DNA from: Pigoraptor vietnamica
Lineage: Eukaryota; Opisthokonta; Filasterea
DNA: 17,792 nucleotides
Assembly: GCA_943704525.1 (NCBI GenBank)
Contig: CALSCQ010000575.1
Span: forward strand, 1-17,792
Direction of reading: 5' to 3'
Shown here: piece by piece, positions 8,264-17,752 of the stretch
How positions within the stretch are numbered: the stretch's first letter is position 1
Layout of the letters: the number at the start of each line of letters is the position of its first letter
Notes under the pieces: model-generated
What the model saw: only the letters and a program-made list of their open reading frames with translations
Told to the model about the DNA's origin: nothing
Databases searched by the model: none
Program-made: the position numbers and the translations under genes

Positions 8264-9550
8264 TTAAAACTGCGAGAAGGACATCCAGAAGGGTCCCGTG
8301 ACCGTGACAGAGTCCGCCACGCGCCTGTTCATGAGGCCGTCGGTGGGCGTCGCAAATGCATAGCCTGCTGGGCAGGCCGACGCAGCCGCGCTCCTGCAGA
8401 GAAGATAGGATAGGAGAGAGACTCGAAAGTGAGCGAGAACGTTCTGTGTTTGAAAGAAGTGAGAACGATCAACAATAGTGAGATATGACTGTCGTTTGAC
8501 TGCATCTGCCGGCGGGTCCGTCAAATAGAGAGAGAAAAAAGTCGCAGCGGCGGCTGCGTTTGCAAATAACACAAGAGTTAGGACCGAGACGTGAGCACAC
8601 ACCATGCGACCGGCGTCGTCGCGACCGTCCACGTGTGGCGGTCACTCGTGCTCTGGCAGAGAACGGGCAGGCTACGTGCGTAGGAGTTGGAGCGATTAGC
8701 GTTATGTGAAGTACTGAGTGTCATGGGGGTTTGCACAGGGATGATTGATATGCGTTTGCAGTAAGAGATAGCCAAGCGCATTGGTCTTCCGACATATATA
8801 AAACGGTACCTCTTGTCGCAGGGGAGAGCGACCCATCGGTGCGTCGCGCTGTCGAGGGCGGCGCACGCAGAAGGGTGCGATGCCGCGGGCTCGTTCTGCG
8901 CCCAGCTCCACACAAACCACGCAGAGTCCTCGGGGACCATCTGATATTAAAATGAGGGGGCGTCAGTGGTTGCGTGCGGCGTATGCGTGCGTGTTCGGGT
9001 TGAGCGACGGAAGGCGAGCAAGGGAGGAGTAGGGGATGGGGGCAGAGAAGGGGGGTCCTGCGCACAACGCACCTGGTCGAGGCACGGGTACTGAAGGTTG
9101 CACTCGACCATCGGGGGCGTATTGGACGCCGTGAGGAGGCCGCCCGAAGGCCCATAATAGAAGGGTCCGTAGATGGTGCTGTCAGCTGCACAGGCGCGCA
9201 CAGAGGTTCAGATAACGCCGATACAATTGGATTGAGAGTGTGATCAAGGGTAGGAATTGGGAAGGGAAGCGTCGACGCAGTGACGTGGAGAGATGGGGCA
9301 GACGCAACAGAGACGGCAGAACACGACTCACCGAGCATGCGAAGGAAGATGCCCTGGTCTGTGTGGATCGTGTTGTTGTCGCGGAGCAGCGTGCACGCGG
9401 GATACGCGGCGTTGAAGTCGCCGGGACCAAACTCGCTCCAGTCGTTCATCGCAGGGCCTGGGGTCAGCGAAGGACGCCAAAGGAAGGCGTGAGCGCATGC
9501 ATTTGTGAGCATAGTGCTTGAGTGTGCAGTTGCACAAGCGCGAGTATGGA

Positions 9551-9622
<72 letters not shown>

Positions 9623-9894
9623 TATATACGCGCGGATGGTCACTGCCGGCGCATTATACGATACCCACCGTACTTGTAGAACAGGTTCGGCAGCAGCACG
9701 TCGCCATAGTTCGTGCCGCTTAGGAGGAGCATGCGCTTGCCCAGGGCGAGCATCTGGCGCGGCGTGGGCCACTCGGCGCCGGGGAACTTCTCCTTGTCCG
9801 CGGGAGTGAACGCAATATCCGCAAAGTGCTTGGACGCGATCGTCACGAACTCCGCCGACTTGTTCCACGTCTGCGCGCATGCGAGAAAAAAAAA

Positions 9895-9932
<38 letters not shown>

Positions 9933-10250
9933 CGTGGTGGGAGTGGTGGTGGTTAGAGACAGCGCGTTGAAAACAACAATGGTACGCATACGAAGAGTGG
10001 GAGTAAATGCTGCCGTGGGTCAAGAACAGGCTGGCAACGAGCGCGCAGCACGCACCCCGAGGTCGTCCTCGTTGTCGAAGAAGAGCACGATAATGTCCTC
10101 GGGGATTGTGTCAATGTACGCGCGCATCTCGGTGAGCACCGCGTCAAAGGTGCGGTCGGCGGGGCCAAAGCAGCCGAGTGTCTCGCTGTCCCAGTCTGTG
10201 GAGAGTGGCAACAACGTCAGAGGTCACATACACACACACACACGCAACAT

Positions 10251-10282
<32 letters not shown>

Positions 10283-11857
10283 NNNNNNNNNNTGGCATCT
10301 CGCAGCATGCACGCCGACACGCACGCGCACACACACACACACATGCGCGCGCACACACACACACACACGTGCAGAGTCTCGGTGACACGGCCACTAACGC
10401 ACCAATGGTAATGTGGAGGGCCGACGCAATGTCCTGGACGAGCTTGTTGAGCTCCTGAAGGTGGACGCCGCCCGCGTGGCAGACGCGAAGGTCGCCTACA
10501 TACAGAGACAGACAGCCGTGTAAAGGTGCGTCCAGTTGCGTGGGGACAGTAGGTCTTCCTCTCCTAATCGTCGCCGGACACCCATGAAGGACACAGCGAG
10601 GCATTCTCTCTCTCCATGCGACCCTCGCAAGGCACACGCGCAGTGTTGCTTGAATTGTAGGGATTTTGCTACGGCCACTCACCGTCCCACCAGTGCACGT
10701 CGACCTCAATCTGGCGAATGCCCATCCGCATCTGATCCACGATGGAAACCTGCGCAATTGCCGCCCAGTAAGACCCTTCGTTCACGCCGTGCTGCGCAGA
10801 GAGCTGGCTGTGCGCGTGCGTGTGCGTGCGTGTGCGTGCGTGTGCGTGGGCTGTATAGTATGCATGCATATGTGCAAGTGCTCGCTCACAGAAGAATGCG
10901 CCATCACGCGTCGTGACGCACCTGGTGGTTCGCCGTAACAAGCGACGTCGACTTGTCCACTTTCTGCAGCAGCTGCGTGACTTCCTCGTCCTCGAGACCG
11001 TGTCCCTCAGCGTAGGAAATGGCGCTGTTGTGCGTGCCTGTGTGCGTGCGTGTGCAGTTGGTGATCGCGTTGAGAAAGACAATACCCGTTGAGAAAGACA
11101 ATACCCTATGAACAAAAACAGCTCGCGACAGCGACACAATAAAGAACAACAAACAGAACACACAGGCCACATTAACTGTCATACACGCACACACACACAC
11201 TTAGAGGCAACGCTTGGAAGCACGCACCCGGCATCTGGATGTTCTGCAGCTGCACGTCCATGTTCACCAGGCGCTGCGTGCGGAGTGCGTTTACGGCCCA
11301 CTGGTCCAACACCACGGAGCCGTGCTGGCACACGTCGCGGCAAATGTGCGCGACATCGCACATGCTAATGTAAGTGCAGTTGATGTTCGGCTGAACGCCG
11401 ACGGCCGCCTTCTCGACGCCGAGTCGATCGGCCTGAGGCAATTAGGACGGTTGTGTCACCAGCGAGGCCGCATTATGTTGCGCACGGACACACAGGGCAC
11501 GCACACGCACGCCACATGCACACGCACACGCACACGCCAAACATACACACACGCACACGCCAAACATACACACACGCGCACGCCAAACATACACGCACAC
11601 AGTCACTAGCCGTGACACCCTCGCATATTCACACATGCAAGCCACTCACGGCAAAGCGAAGGAAGGCCCTGTAGTCCTCGAACGTGCGGATCTTGAAAGA
11701 CACCTGTCACACGCAGCAGAGATCAATACCGAAGATAAGTCGTAAAAAAGAAGGCAGATTAACGCAGCCTCCAGTGTACCTTTTCCGCCGGAAGGGAGAG
11801 GGAAGGCGCGACCAGCGCACACGCGACGAGCGCAACGATCGCGAGCCGGGCCGTCAT
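8264..11857 (-). CDS. Secreted PI-PLC X-like phosphodiesterase with lectin-like C-terminal region
   Basis: Thirteen minus-strand exons: 11857-11780, 11703-11650, 11432-11228, 11037-10922, 10791-10683, 10495-10403, 10195-10056, 9870-9669, 9457-9332, 9185-9073, 8940-8810, 8671-8603, 8393-8264 (TAA). All are GT-AG with matching phases, giving 521 aa. Residues 1-22 form a signal peptide (LAIVALVACALVA core), so it is probably secreted or surface-bound. The TIM-barrel phosphodiesterase domain shows MPGTHNSA (catalytic H115), IEVDVHWWDGDLRVCHAGG (E180, D182, second His H194) and IPEDIIVLFFDNEDDL. This is the two-His PI-PLC layout, as in protist and oomycete PLC-like proteins. The C-terminus (about 413-521) has WSWAQNEP, CAALDSATHRWVALPC, LPVLCQ and CPAGYAF, a Cys/Trp pattern like C-type lectin domains, possibly for carbohydrate binding. 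Substrate (phosphatidylinositol, GPI or other) is unknown. Confidence 0.82.
9547..9628 (+). repeat. TG microsatellite in phosphodiesterase intron 8
   Basis: TG repeats on the plus strand (CA in the sense of the gene) within the intron between exons 9870-9669 and 9457-9332. Confidence 0.9.
9886..9931 (+). repeat. A9 followed by a 37-base poly-G run
   Basis: Nine A then 37 consecutive G on the plus strand. In the minus-strand gene this reads as poly-C then T, close to the acceptor of exon 8, where it can act as the pyrimidine tract. Run length is likely imprecise in a draft assembly. Confidence 0.9.
10252..10282 (+). repeat. 31-base poly-C run next to an assembly gap
   Basis: At least 31 C on the plus strand directly abut the N run. 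In the sense of the phosphodiesterase gene it is poly-G inside intron 6, so it could form G-quadruplex structure in the transcript. True length is unknown because it ends at the gap. Confidence 0.9.
10283..10292. other. Assembly gap (10 N)
   Basis: Ten N characters of unknown real length lie in intron 6 (10402-10196) of the phosphodiesterase gene. Frame across the flanking exons is intact, so no coding loss is implied. Confidence 0.98.
10317..10370 (+). repeat. CA/CG-rich microsatellite in phosphodiesterase intron 6
   Basis: Two CA runs separated by ATGCGCGC, just right of the gap. Confidence 0.85.
11069..11106. repeat. 19-bp perfect tandem duplication
   Basis: GTTGAGAAAGACAATACCC occurs twice back to back (11069-11087 and 11088-11106) in intron 3 of the phosphodiesterase gene. 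Confidence 0.95.
11515..11602. repeat. 23-bp minisatellite, three units, in phosphodiesterase intron 2
   Basis: The core GCCAAACATACACAC recurs with a 23-bp period (CCAAACAT at 11537, 11560 and 11583), within a wider CA/CG-rich stretch. Confidence 0.9.
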
Positions 11858-12840
11858 TCTCAGCCACAGCCGCAAACGACTCACTCTTCAATTCGCCCAG
11901 TGCTTCAAATGACACGAAAAATGACGCACTTTACTAGTGAAAAACTGGAGTGAAAGGGTCGATGAGAGACTGTGTACGTGCGTGCGGCAGCATGGCGGCG
12001 ACGCCCCAACGGCCGTCGGCGCGCAATTGCCGTTGAGCAACCGACGCTTCTGATTGGTCCACAGGTGCGCAGAGGTGCCATCAATGTGAAATTTGCCTGC
12101 ATTTCTGATCACATTGGAACCCATTTTTCAAATATACATGGCTCGGGGAGTCCGCGTGGCTGAAATCGACGGGTCATGTGATGTTCACAATCGGCCAGCG
12201 GAACTGCGGCCGCCGCCGAAAGCCGGCACTGGCAGATCAGTGGATTGCCAGCAACGGAGACGGAAACGGATGATTGCTGAATACGGCCTGAGCTGAGCCC
12301 GAGGGCGACTGCAGGCAATTTTAAGAACCAGATTAGCGCCAAGTTCGGTGGTCTGAATGGACGGCACACTGAGTGGCCGGCCGCCGGCGCCGGGCCGGCG
12401 GCGAATCCCGAGTCAGTAGCAACCAAAAATCAGTACAGTGATCCGCGGTGGCGCCGGCCAGCCTACCTGACTGCCAGACTGCACGAGTCTCTAGCCGTGC
12501 CGTGGATCGCTGCTTGCCTCCGCGGTTCGCCAGTATGTCTGCCCGCGCATTTGATGTCAGCGGCGCGTCATTCATTCAGTGAGGCCGGCCGCTGACGCAG
12601 TGCGTCCGCCGCCGGCTGCCGGGGCCGTTGCAGTAAGTCACGGTTCACCGCGATTTTAGCCCGGGTGACCGTCGGCCCGCCGGGCGTTGGTCATCGCCGG
12701 CCCTCACTGGCAATTCACTCGCACTCAGTGAGAAGTGAGCAACGGGCTGCGATGACAGTCGAGTGCGTCGAGTGCGTCAGTCCGCACAAAACAGGCCAAT
12801 CAGCGTGCGCCCCAGGAGTAACCGCTCACTATGGGCTCAT

Positions 12841-13065
12841 TATGTCGCCTTGGAATTAGGATTCGTCATACTTGTGTCATAATGACTGGATAATATGCTT
12901 TATTTGTGATTTCAGTGGGGCGAATGAATATATTAAAAAGTAATTATTGTGGGTGTCTGTAACTAACTATGTAGAAAATTCGACTTATGTAAATCTCATA
13001 CAACAAGTTCGTGTGATAAGATGTAAGGAAGAGGCAGTTTAATGTCAACAATTGAGCGAATCAGC
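12841..13065. other. AT-rich island
   Basis: By hand count, 12841-13020 is about 33% GC (59 of 180), while 12361-12420 nearby is 75% GC. No ORF, terminal repeat or RNA gene is evident. It could be a foreign insertion, an organelle-derived fragment or a matrix/origin-like element; sequence alone does not decide. Confidence 0.6.
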
Positions 13066-13086
13066 TAATGGCGCGCTCACGCGGTG

Positions 13087-13160
13087 CCACACACACACAC
13101 ACACACGACCCACCCCAGTCGCTCCTCGCGCACGCACGCGACACACACACACACACAATT
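13087..13160 (+). repeat. CA microsatellite
   Basis: Two CA runs (about 13088-13106 and 13140-13157) upstream of the three-exon unknown gene. Confidence 0.85.
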
Positions 13161-13364
13161 ACAATCGATGCACGCGGGTATTGCCTGTCAAGGACGCACT
13201 CATTGCTTACCATTACTGGCCCTACAGAGTGTGCGTGTGGGCAAAAGCGGCCTTGGCGCTGGAGACCGCATCTCCGCCCTCCATCCCGCGCGGACCTCTC
13301 ATACAGTGACATTGCATTGCTCTGCTAAAGACGAGGCGAGCGTTGCGCAAAGAAAGCGCGAAAC

Positions 13365-14118
13365 ATGTCGACTATCGACCGTCTTGGAAAGGGCATCCGC
13401 GCAGGCCACTACGAGCGGCCGGATAATGTCTCGTACTTGTTTCGGTCGTCGTCTCCGCTCGTGAAGCCTCGCCGCCACGGAGATGATATGCAGGTGAATT
13501 TTTTTTCGCGCGTGTGTACGGTGGCACATTATACGTTCGTGCGCTGTTCTGAGAAAATTTCCCCCGCGTGAGCTGAAAAATGTGTCGTGTGGGGCAGACC
13601 GGAGAAATTGGGTGGCGCGTGGATAAGGAGGACTTGCGCGACCCCAGCACAAAGAATGGCGCGCACAAGCTAACGCGTGGGGAATGCGTCGAGTTGCTGG
13701 AAAACTCGCACCAATACGGGCGGTGAGTGCTCCACTGACGTGGCTTCTCCTTTGCTAATTCTGTTGTCCGCGCGTGTGCGATTTATGGAAAAATCCTGTC
13801 CATTCGTCTCACGCACATTCGTCGCGCAGCATCATCAAGGAATACAACACGCCCCCCGTCGTGTCTCGCGGCGAAGGCCCTTCTCCGTGCGGTCGCTGCG
13901 ACTCGTACGCCGGCTCTCGCGCCTCGCCCCGCTCGTCGCCGCCTCCCCGCCGTTCGCACTCGACGTCACCAAACGGCACGTCACGACCGTCCATTGTCGC
14001 AAGCTTGCAACGCGCTGCCTCTGCACGCCCCACGCACGCGAGCAATGCGAACAGATCGAGCATGACGTCCGCGTCCTTCGTCTCGGCAACATCGGAACGC
14101 TCTGCCGTTTCTCGTTAA
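13365..14118 (+). CDS. Hypothetical protein with Ser/Pro/Arg-rich tail (three exons)
   Basis: I do not recognise the family. Exons: 13365-13493, 13598-13722 and 13830-14118 (TAA), with donors GTGAAT and GTGAGT, acceptors GGGGCAG and CGCGCAG, phases matching, 180 aa. The first ATG in frame is used. Residues 1-85 look folded and are charged: MSTIDRLGKGIRAGHYE, LFRSSSPLVKPRR, TGEIGWRVDKEDL, and LTRGECVELLENSHQYGR continuing to IIKEYNTPP. A CGRC pair (CxxC-like) sits near residue 100. The remainder is Ser, Pro, Arg and Ala rich and probably disordered, with many possible phosphorylation sites. There is no signal peptide or membrane helix. Smooth joining of ENSHQYGR to IIKEYN across intron 2 supports the model. 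It is close to ciliary and trafficking genes, but that says little in a genome without operons. Confidence 0.65.
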
Positions 14119-14442
14119 CATTTCACCCTCCGCAACTTACTCTTTCGCGCGTTCGCATGCGTTACGGTGGGCGTTGAGCGTCCATACCGAACCCTTCTGT
14201 TGCATATCGTCCGGGCCATTGTGTGCCATTTGCAGGGGTAAGACTCTGCTCAGCGCACGCCCATTAAACGACACCTCACACCCATCAACTTATGGCCAGC
14301 GAGCCGCTTTGAATCGGCGGCCATTGGAGTTCGCATGACTCCTTCGTACAGAGCACTGTAGAGAAGGCATGCCGAGAAGCAGTGCGAGTGCTTCGTCTGG
14401 TGTGTGGGTCTTCGTGGCACAACACGGCCAAAAAGTGTAACG

Positions 14443-14455
14443 CCAATCACGTGAC
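14443..14455. promoter_or_regulatory. CCAAT plus CACGTG composite site
   Basis: CCAATCACGTGAC overlaps a CCAAT box with a CACGTG core, sharing ATCACGTGAC with the elements at 1711 and 3275. It lies 433 bp upstream of the TBC gene start. Role is inferred. Confidence 0.3.
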
Positions 14456-14523
14456 GAAAGGGCACTTACGAGCACCGTCACAACACACCACGAGTGCGCT
14501 TTCGTTTAAGCGAGCACGTTGCA

Positions 14524-14656
14524 GCACACGCACACGCACATACACGCATACACACACGACACACACGCACACGCACACGCACATACACGCATACACACAC
14601 GACACACACGCACACGCACACGCACATACACGCATACACACACGACACACACGCAC
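14524..14656 (+). repeat. 43-bp minisatellite, about three copies
   Basis: The marker ACATACACGCATACAC recurs at 14538, 14581 and 14624, an exact 43-bp period, within CA/CG-rich units. Copies appear identical by eye, which suggests recent expansion or homogenisation. Confidence 0.9.
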
Positions 14657-14887
14657 GCTGGAGAAAGATTTGGGGGGTGTATTGTTGAGGGCGACAGACG
14701 GCAAAGGCTGCTTCACGCGGGCGTTGGGTCCCTTGGAGCCGACTGCCGGTGTTGTGCGCTGGCCTACACGTCCCGCAGGCGAGATGGCGCTCGCGGTCGT
14801 TTAGCAGCGCGGTCTTAACGAGCGCGGGTCAGAGGGCACGCAGAGAAATTGTTGTGGTTGTGCTGTGCGCTTGAGGAGTACGGAAAA

Positions 14888-16671
14888 ATGTTGGCCACAA
14901 TTCAGGACTTCCACGAGCTGCTGCAGCAGGTGAGATGGGGGTCGTTTGGCGTCATGCGTGCGCACATTCGGGCGCTTAAGCTCTGCGCGCACGCCGCAGC
15001 ACACAACGCGCACACGTGTATGCGCCATGCATGCATAAGACAGACACACACAGTCCCTCGCCCGCACAGGCACGTGCACGTACACGCACGCTAGTCACAG
15101 AGTTATTCACTTTCAGGCGTAATCAATCTACTCATCTTTCGCGCCTACACACGTGCACGAACGCAGGCGCTCAGAACGCACAATTCCTGACACTCTCAAC
15201 TATTGCAGGATGCCCACATTGATATGGAAAAGCTGCGAGATCTCGCACAGCATGGCGTGCACTCGGCCGTACGGAGAGAGGTGCGTTCCCCTTCGTGCGT
15301 CTGTGACAAGGCCTGCTGGTCCCCGTGTGGCTGTCTATTGTTCCAACGCACACACACTCACGCAACGCGCACGCACGCACGCACGCACCGCACGCACGCA
15401 GGTGTGGAAGCTCCTCCTTGGCGTTGCGCAGCCTGACCAGGGCGAGGAGGTCTCGAACAGTAAGGCGCAGGCGTCCGAGTACGAGCGGTTCCGCCGCGAC
15501 CACTCTGACGTGGTGAGCCCGGAGACCCTGAAGCGCATGGAGGGAGAGATTAAGCGATACCATCCCGAGATTGAGGCGCTGCACGACGAGGCGAAGAAGG
15601 CCGCGCTCCAGACGGTCGTCTCTGTGTGGGTGCAGTGTGCGAGGACGCACTCGCGCTGTGTCTTGGCTTCCTCCTCTTGCGTGACCCACTCACACACCGG
15701 AGAAAGTCTCTGTTTAAGTCTCGCGAGTAACTGCACAATCTGTCGCACTTACGCATTCCCTTGCATCCCACACCGCGGACGCGCGCAGCTACCTGAACAC
15801 CAACTCGGACGTGGACTACAACCCCGGCTTCATTCACCTCTGCGGGCCGTTCGTGCTTGTCTCCCAGGACGAGGCGACCGCCTTCCACCTCTTCAGCTCG
15901 CTCATGAACGCGCTCAAGCCCCGCTTCGTGCCGTCGAACATCAACAAGGTGCGCAATTGCGTGCAGCCTATTATGCGCGTGCGTCGTTGAATTATTTATG
16001 CGGCGTACATGCACACCAGCCCCGTGTGCGTGCTGCTGTGCGTGCTTGTTGGCGCTTGAAGGGCTGCTGTGTGCTCGTCTTGGGATCGCGAGCAGGGTTT
16101 GTTGACTGTGCCAGCGCACAACCGCAGGTGGTCGCGGATTTCGTCTCTGTCTTCCGCATGCTTCAGCCGGAGCTCTATGCGCACTTTGAGGAGGAGGAAC
16201 TCGAGCCCAACGAATGGGTGTGTGTGAGGACTGGCCGAGTTGCGTGCGCATTCTCACAAATATCAAGGCGCGACGCTCTCTCGCCTCTGTCTTTCGCAAT
16301 CTTCTTTTTCTCTCGCTCGTTGGCTCTCCACTGTCTCTCTCGTTCTCACTCTCTCACTCGTCTCTCACTGTCGCTCTCTCCTCCAGGCCGTGTCGTGGCT
16401 CCAGTTTCTGTTTGCGCGCGAACTTCCCATGCGGCAGCTGTTGCGGCTGTGGGACACGTACTTTAGCCTCGGCTCGGACCTCTCCGCGGGCTTTGAGCTG
16501 CACTTTTACGTGTGTCTCGCCGTGCTCGACCATTGCAAGGAAGACCTCGAGGAGCTCGATTACTCTGACATCAAGGCGTACTTGCAGCGACTCCCCGCGA
16601 TCGAGATGGACCAGATACTCGCGCACGCACGCAGCATTCGTGAGGATAGCATTGCGCGGAAGCTCGTGTAA
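14888..16671 (+). CDS. TBC-domain protein lacking both catalytic fingers (pseudo-RabGAP)
   Basis: TBC proteins normally stimulate GTP hydrolysis by Rab GTPases. Exons: 14888-14929, 15209-15280, 15402-15625, 15789-15948, 16128-16217, 16387-16671 (TAA); all GT-AG, phases match, 290 aa. Order: MLATIQDFHELLQQ, LRDLAQHGVHSAVRREVWKL (the usual TBC entry G-x-x-x-x-x-R-x-x-VW), LLLG, then GEIKRYHPE (86-94), YLNTNSDVDYNPGF (114-127), HLCGPFVLVSQDEATAFHLF, the helix AVSWLQFLFARELP and RLWDTYF. Where active TBCs have I-x-x-D-x-x-R and Y-x-Q, this protein has IKRYHPE and YNP. The Arg and Gln fingers are therefore missing and GAP activity is unlikely; TBCK and TBC1D7 show that such domains can serve as scaffolds. 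It is nearly a bare TBC domain, probably cytosolic, at membranes via a Rab or a complex. Confidence 0.88.
15342..15401 (+). repeat. CACA/ACGC microsatellite ending in an acceptor site
   Basis: CA then ACGC tetranucleotide repeats run straight into the CGCAG acceptor of TBC exon 3, so the repeat replaces a normal polypyrimidine tract. Confidence 0.85.
16295..16385 (+). repeat. TC-rich pyrimidine tract in TBC intron 5
   Basis: Interrupted TCTC/CTCT sequence of about 90 bases before the acceptor CTCCAG of exon 6. Confidence 0.75.
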
Positions 16672-17074
16672 AAGAAGGGTCACGTGCTGTGCGTGTGCTG
16701 CGTGTGTGTTAGGCGTTGCGTTGCGTTGTGCGTGCGCGTGTGCGTGCGTGTACCTTCAAGTGTGGTTGCTAAATGACCGACGAGTGGACGTCGTCTATTG
16801 ACTTGCTTCGCCAGTGCACTCTGGCCAAGCTGATTTTATTACAGCGGTGTGCTATTGTGAGTGAGAATGCATGCGCGCGGCGGCGCTTTCGAAGCGCTGA
16901 CCGGCACAAAAGGCGTTTGCAGCAGAGAAAACGTGAACACGCGGCAAAATGGATTTCTTTTCGTGAACTTGATTTGAATAACACGCAACAGACGCAAACG
17001 CAGCCGCTAAGAGACAGTGAAAACGCGGCGCCCGCGCGAAAACGAGAACGCGCACGCAGAACGAGAGAGGCTGT
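16672..17074. other. Convergent intergenic region
   Basis: The TBC gene and the CFAP57-like gene end toward each other here. There is a TG/GCGT-rich stretch (about 16685-16755). A plus-strand ORF opens at ATG 16773 and runs antisense into the CFAP57-like last exon to 17372. No family match, so it is not called. Confidence 0.4.
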
Positions 17075-17752
17075 TCACCGCACAAGGGTGGCCTTGTCCG
17101 GCGACGATGGCGCAGCGCCGAGGGGTGACGCGGCGTCGCGCTCCGTCGTCGCAAACACGTCCGCGGACGTCATCGGGAGGAGGCGACCGGTGGACGATGG
17201 CCTGTTGAAGCCGTTCTCAATCTCGCGGATGCGGTCGCGGAGGCGCTGGATCTCCGACTTCTGGATCTCGATCAGCTTGTCAGTCTCCTGCGTGAGGCTT
17301 GGGCCGGTGCGAGGGCCAAGGGAGCCGGACGCAGTGGTCGCTGCAAGAGGGGAAGAGAGACACAAGGGGTGAGTGAGCACGCCGACTGTGAAGGGATGCT
17401 AGCAGGGACGCACACAGCATGCGAAGACACACGGAACAGAAGACGCACACTCACCGGTGCCCATCTCGTACTCTCGGATGCGCTGGCGTGCGGCCTTGAG
17501 CTCCCTCCGGAGGTCGTTGATTTCGCGGATGAGCGAGACGTTCTCGTGCATAATGCGAATGTTGTCGGCGCGGTGGAGCTCCATGTCCTTCTGCAGCTTG
17601 TGCTTAAGGGACGCAACGGACCGCTCGAGGTACTCGCGCTGGCGGTTGTACTCGCGCTGAATGTCGGCGTCGACGCCCGTCTCGCGCACCTCGGTCTCGC
17701 CCACGTGCTTCTGGTAGAGCTTCTTGACCGACTCCTTGAGCTCCTTCGGGTC
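17075..17752 (-). CDS. CFAP57: CFAP57/WDR65-like ciliary protein, last two exons (5' part beyond the right edge)
   Basis: A cilia- and flagella-associated coiled-coil protein of the axoneme (inner-arm dynein region in studied species). Exons seen: 17752-17455 and 17340-17075 (TGA), joined by a GTGAGTG...TTGCAG intron in phase 1. The first exon opens after a GGCAAACAG acceptor with DPKELKESVKKLYQKHVG, then QREYLERSVASLKHKLQ, DMELHRADNIRIMHENVSL and REINDLRRELKAARQRI. This is the conserved C-terminal coiled coil of CFAP57. The last exon adds a short coil (TDKLIEIQKSEIQRLRDRI) and a Ser/Ala/Pro-rich tail. The WD40 repeats expected upstream are outside the window. About 186 residues are visible. 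Family assignment is from recall of this motif block. It indicates that the organism has motile cilia. Confidence 0.72.

Larger units (their letters stand above)
11858..13364. other. Long divergent intergenic region
   Basis: Lies between the start of the minus-strand phosphodiesterase (11857) and the start of the plus-strand unknown gene (13365), so it should hold both promoters. I find no gene. It includes an ATTGG (inverted CCAAT) site near 12052, a GCCGGC-rich patch (about 12220-12710), an AT-rich island (about 12841-13065) and a CA microsatellite (13087-13160). Confidence 0.5.
14119..14887. other. Intergenic region upstream of the TBC gene
   Basis: Holds a CCAATCACGTGAC element (14443-14455), the 43-bp minisatellite and GC-rich sequence up to the TBC start. 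A short plus-strand ORF ending about 14804 contains LLRATDGK, which recalls SRP14, but the rest does not match. No gene is called. Confidence 0.4.

Noticed and set aside
14680-14807. LLRATDGK in a plus-strand ORF, recalling the SRP14 signal-recognition-particle protein
   Set aside because: Only eight residues match; downstream residues do not fit SRP14 and no upstream SRP14-like exon is visible.
15153-16466. 437-codon plus-strand ORF
   Set aside because: It reads through TBC introns and in shifted frame through several exons; the six-exon model gives the TBC fold.
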